This document shows positions 6,397 to 10,705 of a DNA stretch of 10,705 nucleotides, in pieces. The translations under genes and the position numbers were made by a program. Source of the stretch: Nitrososphaerales archaeon TH526 (GTDB taxonomy: Archaea; Thermoproteota; Nitrososphaeria; Nitrososphaerales; Nitrososphaeraceae); contig JAATVR010000061.1 of assembly GCA_014523665.1 (NCBI GenBank), positions 1 to 10,705 on the forward strand, read 5' to 3'. The notes beneath the pieces were generated by a model. The model did no database searches and had not been told where the DNA came from. It worked only from the letters and a program-made list of their open reading frames with translations. Positions within the stretch are counted from its first letter, which is position 1; each line of letters starts with the position of its first letter.

Positions 6397-7575
6397 TTAG
6401 GTTTTCTCTGTTCTATTATTGATTGGTATGTATTCACAGCCCATGGGTCCGCAATATTTACCAACATAGAGTGCTTTAGGTCTGTATAATGCGGGTCTTG
6501 GTGCAGCTTCTGCAAATTTTTCTTCAATAACATGAGTCGTCCATCCTGCTATCCTGGAAAGCGCAAAGATAGGCGTATTGAGTTCAATAGGGATTCCCAT
6601 ACTGTAGTATAATGAAGCACTATAAAGATCCACATTTGGATATATTGGTTGCTTGTTGTGTTCCCTCATATACTTCCTAGTAGTATCTTCTACCAGAGCT
6701 GTTATATCGTACCAGGGTGTGTTTCTCTTTCTTGAGATAATTTTCGATAGCCTGGCCAGGATATCTGCTCGAGGGTCAGTTGTCTTGTACACCGCGTGAC
6801 CCATTCCCATAACCCTCTCACCACGATCAAGTCTAGTCTTTACCCAGGCGTCAACTCTACTTACATCTCCTATATCCAGAAGCATTCTCATTACCTGTAT
6901 ATTGGCCCCACCATGTAGTTCCCCAGAGAGCGCACCAATTGCACCTCCAATGCAGGCGTACATATGCGCTCTAGTGGAAGCTATTTCTCTCGCTGCGAAT
7001 GTAGAAGCATTGAAGCTATGTTCGGCATGAAGAATCAAAGCAATATCAAATATTCTTGATTCCTCCTTAGACGGCATTTCGCCCGTCAGCATGTAAAGAA
7101 AGTTGGTTGCATGGTTCGTCGCACCGTCAAGGGGTTCTATAGGCTCGTTTCCTTTTCTGATTCGGTCCCATTCTGCTACAAGTGAAGCGATTTTTGCGAT
7201 AAGATTTATGGACCTCTTGACGTTTACTTCCTTAACATCACTGTCCATATCAGGATCATAGTCCGGGAGCTCGGAAATGGTCGATTGAATCACATCCATA
7301 GGTCTTGCTGCTTTTGGTCTGTTCTTCATATTGTCGATGACAGACCGTGGAAGCTCCCTTGCACTTGATAACTGCTCAGAGAATTGTTGAAGATTATCCT
7401 TGTCTGGCAAATCTCCGAAAAGTAAGAGGTAAGATGTTTCCTCAAACGAAGAATGATTGACCAGATCAAAGATGTCATAACCACGATAGATGAGTTTACC
7501 ATTTTCACCGTCAATAGAGCAGATTTTTGTATCTGCTACTTCAATATTCCTTAAACCGATATTCCTCGTATCCAT
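6397..7575 (-). CDS. gltA: citrate synthase
   Basis: The enzyme condenses acetyl-CoA and oxaloacetate to citrate (a 2-methylcitrate activity cannot be excluded). The product begins with the typical citrate synthase entry VADTKICSIDGENGKLIYRGYDI. It then shows HAEHSFNAST (about 183-192), GELHGGAN (His221), MGMGHAVYK (His260), TDPRA and PNVDLYSA (Asp316), which give the catalytic His/His/Asp set. Numbering is from ATG 7575. A GTG at 7599 would add eight residues (393 versus 392 plus eight, 400 in all), but a TATA-like box at 7604-7612 places the likely transcript start near 7582, downstream of that GTG. So ATG 7575 is preferred. Two motif positions differ from the common bacterial and archaeal form: GEL for GPL and GHA for GHR. 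The PUA-protein gene follows on the same strand after 40 bases. Confidence 0.93.
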   Translation of the reverse strand: MDTRNIGLRNIEVADTKICSIDGENGKLIYRGYDIFDLVNHSSFEETSYLLLFGDLPDKDNLQQFSEQLSSARELPRSVIDNMKNRPKAARPMDVIQSTISELPDYDPDMDSDVKEVNVKRSINLIAKIASLVAEWDRIRKGNEPIEPLDGATNHATNFLYMLTGEMPSKEESRIFDIALILHAEHSFNASTFAAREIASTRAHMYACIGGAIGALSGELHGGANIQVMRMLLDIGDVSRVDAWVKTRLDRGERVMGMGHAVYKTTDPRADILARLSKIISRKRNTPWYDITALVEDTTRKYMREHNKQPIYPNVDLYSASLYYSMGIPIELNTPIFALSRIAGWTTHVIEEKFAEAAPRPALYRPKALYVGKYCGPMGCEYIPINNRTEKT

Positions 7576-7603
7576 CTGATAACTCTTGATTTTTATCACT
7601 TTC

Positions 7604-7612
7604 TATATTAAA
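7604..7612 (-). promoter_or_regulatory. TATA-like box for citrate synthase
   Basis: On the reverse strand this reads TTTAATATA, centred about 33 bases before ATG 7575. A start about 26 bases downstream would fall near 7582 and give a leader of roughly 7 bases. This makes the upstream GTG (7599) an unlikely start codon. Confidence 0.5.
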
Positions 7613-7884
7613 GTAATGGACATATGAATTCTTCCAATAATCCTTTCATGCAAAGTAACTATTCATCCCTGTTTCTCATGTTTTTTGTAGTATCTGGAAA
7701 GGCATTCTCGCTAAGAGGAAGATTTTTACTCACAAGTAGGCATCTCGATTCTAGCTGGACCGCTCCATACTTTGCTGGGATGGGATGAATTCAATAGCCC
7801 TTCATTCAGTCGACGTGATGAATGTATCACATAAGCTATGCTCACTTAGTAACAACCTGCAGTTTTGGACGAAGAACATATCAC

Positions 7885-7891
7885 TTTTAAG
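7885..7891 (+). promoter_or_regulatory. TATA box for the ADH synthase-dehydroquinate synthase operon
   Basis: TTTTAAG (within CACTTTTAAGTAGG) is centred about 29 bases before ATG 7917. This predicts transcription starting within a few bases of the ATG, a leaderless or near-leaderless mRNA. It is the best-placed TATA-like box in the window. Confidence 0.55.
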
Positions 7892-7916
7892 TAGGTCATG
7901 GAAGTGAACTAGTACA

Positions 7917-8705
7917 ATGGTCTTTGGTAGAGACATCAGACTCAACAGGATCTTGAGGGACGGAAAGATGGTGTGTATTCCTATGGATCATGGAATTACC
8001 AACGGGCCAATAGCTGGCTTGGAGGATGTTCACCGAGTCATATATGATTATCAAGATGCAGGTTTGACTTGTGTTTTAATAAACAAAGGTATCATTAAAT
8101 CGATGCCGAGGCCTCCTAAAATAGGGTTGATTGCTCACCTCTCAGCAAGCACAATATTAGGACCTTCTCCAAACAGAAAGATGCTCATAGGTGGCGTAGA
8201 AGAAGTCATTAGACTTGGCGCCGATGCAGTATCTATACATCTGAATATAGGTTCCAAAGAAGAACCAGAAATGCTGCAAAAATTAGGAATTGTCTCTGAC
8301 CAGTGTGATGAATGGAGTGTCCCGTTGATTGCTATGATGTATCCTAGAGGGGAAAATATCAAGGATCCACATGATCCAGGGATTGTCGCTCATGCTGCTA
8401 GGATAGGTGCTGAGGGTGGCGCTGACATGGTGAAAACAGTATATACTGGAGATATTGATTCGTTTAGAAACGTAGTAAAATCATGCCCAGTGCCCATAGT
8501 AATTGCTGGAGGTCCGAAGGCGACAAGTGATTCTGAGATTATGCAGCTGTGTTACGACGCGATGGAAGCCGGTGCCAAAGGAATAACATTTGGTCGAAAC
8601 ATCTTCCAACATAAGTACCCCTTCAAGATAATCAAATTGCTAACAGAGATTGTCATATCTGGAAAAACACCTGAAGAGGCGAGGATGATCTCTGCTCACA
8701 AATAA
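7917..8705 (+). CDS. aroA': 2-amino-3,7-dideoxy-D-threo-hept-6-ulosonate synthase (ADH synthase)
   Basis: This is the first enzyme of the archaeal shikimate route. It joins a 6-deoxy-5-ketofructose phosphate unit to L-aspartate semialdehyde to make ADH, replacing DAHP synthase. The 262-residue product is a class I aldolase of the DhnA/MJ0400 family. It has CIPMDHGITNGP (20-31, catalytic Asp24), the phosphate-binding and barrel strands SIHLNIGS (106-113), MYPRG (141-145, Tyr142) and ADMVKTVYTGD (169-179), where Lys173 should form the Schiff base. IAGGPK (196-201) and GITFGRNIFQH (222-232) complete the phosphate site. It starts with ATG. Fructose-bisphosphate aldolase is the related alternative, but the next gene encodes the enzyme that uses ADH, which settles the role. 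The last 14 bases overlap the proposed start of that gene. Confidence 0.93.
   Translation: MVFGRDIRLNRILRDGKMVCIPMDHGITNGPIAGLEDVHRVIYDYQDAGLTCVLINKGIIKSMPRPPKIGLIAHLSASTILGPSPNRKMLIGGVEEVIRLGADAVSIHLNIGSKEEPEMLQKLGIVSDQCDEWSVPLIAMMYPRGENIKDPHDPGIVAHAARIGAEGGADMVKTVYTGDIDSFRNVVKSCPVPIVIAGGPKATSDSEIMQLCYDAMEAGAKGITFGRNIFQHKYPFKIIKLLTEIVISGKTPEEARMISAHK
8681..8684 (+). promoter_or_regulatory. Shine-Dalgarno-like GAGG before a CTG start
   Basis: GAGG lies 7 bases before CTG 8692, inside the end of the ADH synthase gene. It decides the proposed start of dehydroquinate synthase II, which has no ATG, GTG or TTG at its N terminus. A purine-rich GAAGAGG just upstream (8673-8679) adds a second weak match. 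Confidence 0.4.
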
Positions 8706-9753
8706 AAACAAGGTTCTAATCATCAAGCCGGATTTCAATCAAACTGATGCTACTCGATTTCTCAAATTCATTCCAAACCAGGCTATTATCTATGCAAACC
8801 CTGAGCAGGTACGCGGCTCCCATGCCAAGACGATGTTTGAATCAACCCAAGCTGATTATGTGGTTTTTAGAGAAATTGAGCAACTCAAGGAGTTTAATGA
8901 TAATGAGAAATTCAAAGGATTTTACAAAAAGATAGAAAGCAACAATGATTTAGAAGAAATCCTCAAAGCTGCAGAATCTGGCGCAGACTTTATTATCGTA
9001 GATACAGAGGATTGGAGAATTATACCTCTTGAAAACGTGATAGCAACTTTGCAGAAGACAAACACGAGGATCTATGCACCTGCATCGAATTCAAAGGAGA
9101 TAAGGACTCTTTTTTCGATTCTGGAACTAGGAGTAGATGGCGTGATATTGACAACCAGAGATCCAGATGATATAGAGGGCGCCACAAAGTTGATGGACCA
9201 TTCGAATTTGAACATTAGTATACTTAAAATCCTAGAAGTCAGAGATGCTGGGATTGGGGAACGCGTTTGCATTGACACTGCCTCTATTCTAGAAATGGGA
9301 GAGGGTGTATTGGTAGGTAGTCGTTCGAATTTTCTTTTTCTTATACATAACGAATCTCAAGGATCTTCTTTTACGTCACCTCGACCATTTAGGGTTAATG
9401 CAGGTGCTGTTTACTGCTATACCTTGGTCCCTGGCAAGAAGACAAAATACCTTTCAGAAATAGAATCAGGATCTGAGGTCCTGGTTATTGGCAAAGGTGG
9501 AAAAGTTAGAATCGTTACTGTGGGTCGCTCAAAGATCGAAACGAGGCCTCTTACATTGATCGTGGGTGAATCAGATGGGCAGAAGGGGACAGTCATACTT
9601 CAAAATGCAGAAACAATTCAGCTGATAAGGGAAGATGGCTCATTAATACCTGTCACCAATCTGAAGGCGGGCGACTCGGTACTTGGAGTAATTCAGCCGA
9701 GTTCGGGGAGACACTTCGGAATGGAAGTTTCCGAATATGTGTTAGAGAAATAG
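8692..9753 (+). CDS. aroB': 3-dehydroquinate synthase II, probable CTG start
   Basis: The enzyme converts ADH by NAD-dependent oxidative deamination and cyclisation to 3-dehydroquinate, replacing AroB. Family landmarks (numbered from CTG) are DWRIIPLENVIA (107-118), GERVCIDTAS (189-198), LVGSRSNFLFL (207-217), RPFRVNAGAVYCY (231-243), KTKYLSE (250-256), ILQNAETIQLI and RHFGMEVSE near the end. The first ATG (8833) would give only 306 residues and remove the first part of the fold. The same frame stays open upstream from 8689 and encodes a protein-like start (KVLIIKPDF, then AIIYANPEQ), bringing the length to 353, close to the usual 350-360. The only plausible initiator there is CTG 8692, with GAGG 7 bases before it, overlapping ADH synthase by 14 bases. 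Translational coupling is likely. A frameshift or sequence error is the alternative. Confidence 0.88.
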   Translation: MLTNKNKVLIIKPDFNQTDATRFLKFIPNQAIIYANPEQVRGSHAKTMFESTQADYVVFREIEQLKEFNDNEKFKGFYKKIESNNDLEEILKAAESGADFIIVDTEDWRIIPLENVIATLQKTNTRIYAPASNSKEIRTLFSILELGVDGVILTTRDPDDIEGATKLMDHSNLNISILKILEVRDAGIGERVCIDTASILEMGEGVLVGSRSNFLFLIHNESQGSSFTSPRPFRVNAGAVYCYTLVPGKKTKYLSEIESGSEVLVIGKGGKVRIVTVGRSKIETRPLTLIVGESDGQKGTVILQNAETIQLIREDGSLIPVTNLKAGDSVLGVIQPSSGRHFGMEVSEYVLEK

Positions 9754-9785
9754 ATTGTGTAAATAATAGTACTTTGGGGAGTCCA

Positions 9786-9796
9786 TTTTTTTAAAG
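9786..9796 (+). promoter_or_regulatory. T-run/TATA-like element between dehydroquinate synthase and methyltransferase
   Basis: Seven T followed by AAAG lies 33 bases after the dehydroquinate synthase stop and about 43 bases before the methyltransferase ATG. It could serve as a poly-T archaeal terminator for the upstream operon, as a TATA box (start near 9817, leader about 17 bases with AAGGA at 9815-9819), or as both. Confidence 0.35.
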
Positions 9797-9833
9797 CATT
9801 TGGAATATCTCCACAAGGATAAACTAGACCTAT

Positions 9834-10705
9834 ATGCTAGTCCAGAAGAATCCATTGGATGACATTATTGCCGGGGATTGTAAAAATATATTGTCTTGCA
9901 TTCCTGAAGGCTCAGTTCAAGTCACAGTTACTTCCCCACCATACAGAAATGCAATAGATTATGGTATGCATGCTTCCGGATCTGGGGGATATTACAGAGG
10001 CAAACATCAAGTAGAAACGGATCAGTATCTGCTTGAGATGCAGGAAATCTTTAATGATAAAATTTATCGTGCGACTAAAGAAGGTGGGTACTGTTGTATA
10101 GTAATAGGAAACGAAGTGGTAAACGGGACTATCTTGCCACTACCACACATGTTGCTCTCCAAGCTTGTTCAACCCTTTGGTAACTGGCATCTACACGAGG
10201 AGATAATTTGGCATAAGGTGACTGGCGGCACCAACAGGTACGGTTCATTTGTGATAAATCCATACCCAAAGTATTACAGAGCAAATATCATGCACGAGTT
10301 TATCCTAGTATTGAGAAAGGGAGACGTCTCGGTGGGAAGAAGGAGAAAGGAGGCCTTGCCGGCCACCCATGAAGAGTGGACGAAGGAAATTGCTAATTCC
10401 ATATGGCATATAGCTCCCATCCCTCCTGGCTATATACGTCATCCCTGCCCATTCCCAGAAGAAATTCCATACAGATTGATGAAATTATATTCGTACAAGG
10501 GCGATACAGTTCTTGATCCATTTAATGGGAGTGGACAAACAACAAAAGTTGCCTCACATTTTGGACGACACTATATTGGAATTGAGATAATCGAGGATTA
10601 TGTGAAACTTGCACTGACTAGGATAAATGAAGAGGAATTGCACATTCGTCCTGAGGCTCTTATTGCCAAGTGGATGAAGATTCCATCACACTGCATGTCA
10701 CGATG
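9834..10705 (+). CDS. DNA (cytosine-N4 or adenine-N6) methyltransferase, beta class, cut by window end
   Basis: The frame is open from ATG 9834 to the last base (290 whole codons plus two bases), so the 3' end is missing, though by content little of the catalytic part is lost. Motif IV TSPPY (33-37) comes first and the SAM motif DPFNGSGQTT (228-237) comes near the C terminus, the beta-class order. HPCPFPEEIPYRL before motif I is the typical motif X region. TSPPY is more often seen in N4-cytosine enzymes, but N6-adenine cannot be excluded. An AAGGA lies 14 bases before the ATG. No restriction enzyme is adjacent in view, so it is either a solitary methyltransferase or has a partner beyond the window. 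Target sequence cannot be read from this. Confidence 0.9.
   Translation, partial: MLVQKNPLDDIIAGDCKNILSCIPEGSVQVTVTSPPYRNAIDYGMHASGSGGYYRGKHQVETDQYLLEMQEIFNDKIYRATKEGGYCCIVIGNEVVNGTILPLPHMLLSKLVQPFGNWHLHEEIIWHKVTGGTNRYGSFVINPYPKYYRANIMHEFILVLRKGDVSVGRRRKEALPATHEEWTKEIANSIWHIAPIPPGYIRHPCPFPEEIPYRLMKLYSYKGDTVLDPFNGSGQTTKVASHFGRHYIGIEIIEDYVKLALTRINEEELHIRPEALIAKWMKIPSHCMSR

Larger units (their letters stand above)
7576..7916. other. divergent intergenic region, citrate synthase / shikimate-branch operon
   Basis: This 341-base gap carries outward-facing TATA-like boxes near both ends (7604-7612 reverse, 7885-7891 forward). In between I see no tRNA, no convincing structured RNA and no repeat. A 54-codon forward frame (7624-7788) is open but has little coding support. 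GTGAT/ATCAC at 7815-7830 could make a small five-pair hairpin. Confidence 0.6.

Noticed and set aside
7815..7830. GTGATGA resembling a C box of a C/D guide RNA
   Set aside because: No CTGA D box lies at a suitable distance downstream, and the reverse strand gives no paired set either.
1..10705. Search for tRNAs, insertion sequences, CRISPR repeats and attachment sites
   Set aside because: No cloverleaf, transposase, regularly spaced repeat or flanking duplication was seen by eye.

Overview
The window looks like chromosomal housekeeping sequence from an archaeon, most likely an ammonia-oxidizing thaumarchaeon (Nitrososphaeria). It carries archaeal-type genes: the first two enzymes of the aspartate-semialdehyde route to dehydroquinate, coenzyme F420 genes cofD and cofC, a NIP7 homologue, an MCT-1-like PUA protein, an NSUN-type RNA methyltransferase and an RNase P RNA. 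Several genes start with TTG, and TATA-like boxes lie about 26 bases upstream of some start codons, as expected for leaderless archaeal mRNAs. The class is inferred from gene content and style, not from a marker gene.

Layout. 12-316 is an RNase P RNA that can be partly folded by hand (P1, P2, P3 and P4 close). 404-2130 is a forward RNA-biogenesis group: NSUN methyltransferase, NIP7, then a candidate 55-codon small gene. 2168-3256 (reverse) is an exported, two-anchor membrane protein of unknown function. 3421-5104 holds cofD and cofC for coenzyme F420; CofC has a low-complexity Ser then Asn/Lys tail. 5158-5808 is a PD-(D/E)XK nuclease-fold protein with its own probable promoter. 5871-7575 (reverse) holds citrate synthase followed by the MCT-1-like PUA protein. 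A 341-base divergent region (7576-7916) separates these from 7917-9753: 2-amino-3,7-dideoxy-D-threo-hept-6-ulosonate synthase and 3-dehydroquinate synthase II. The window ends inside a beta-class DNA methyltransferase (from 9834).

How the genes fit together. CofC and CofD carry out successive steps of F420 assembly. The two shikimate-branch enzymes also catalyse successive steps, and their genes overlap. RNase P RNA, the NSUN enzyme and NIP7 all serve RNA maturation or ribosome assembly. No mobile element, CRISPR array, tRNA or clear defence island is visible. The least ordinary points are the absence of any ATG/GTG/TTG start for dehydroquinate synthase, whose coding frame runs about 47 codons upstream of its first ATG (CTG at 8692 with an SD-like GAGG is the best start); the CofC tail; the nuclease-fold protein beside the F420 genes; the unknown membrane protein; and two possible small genes.
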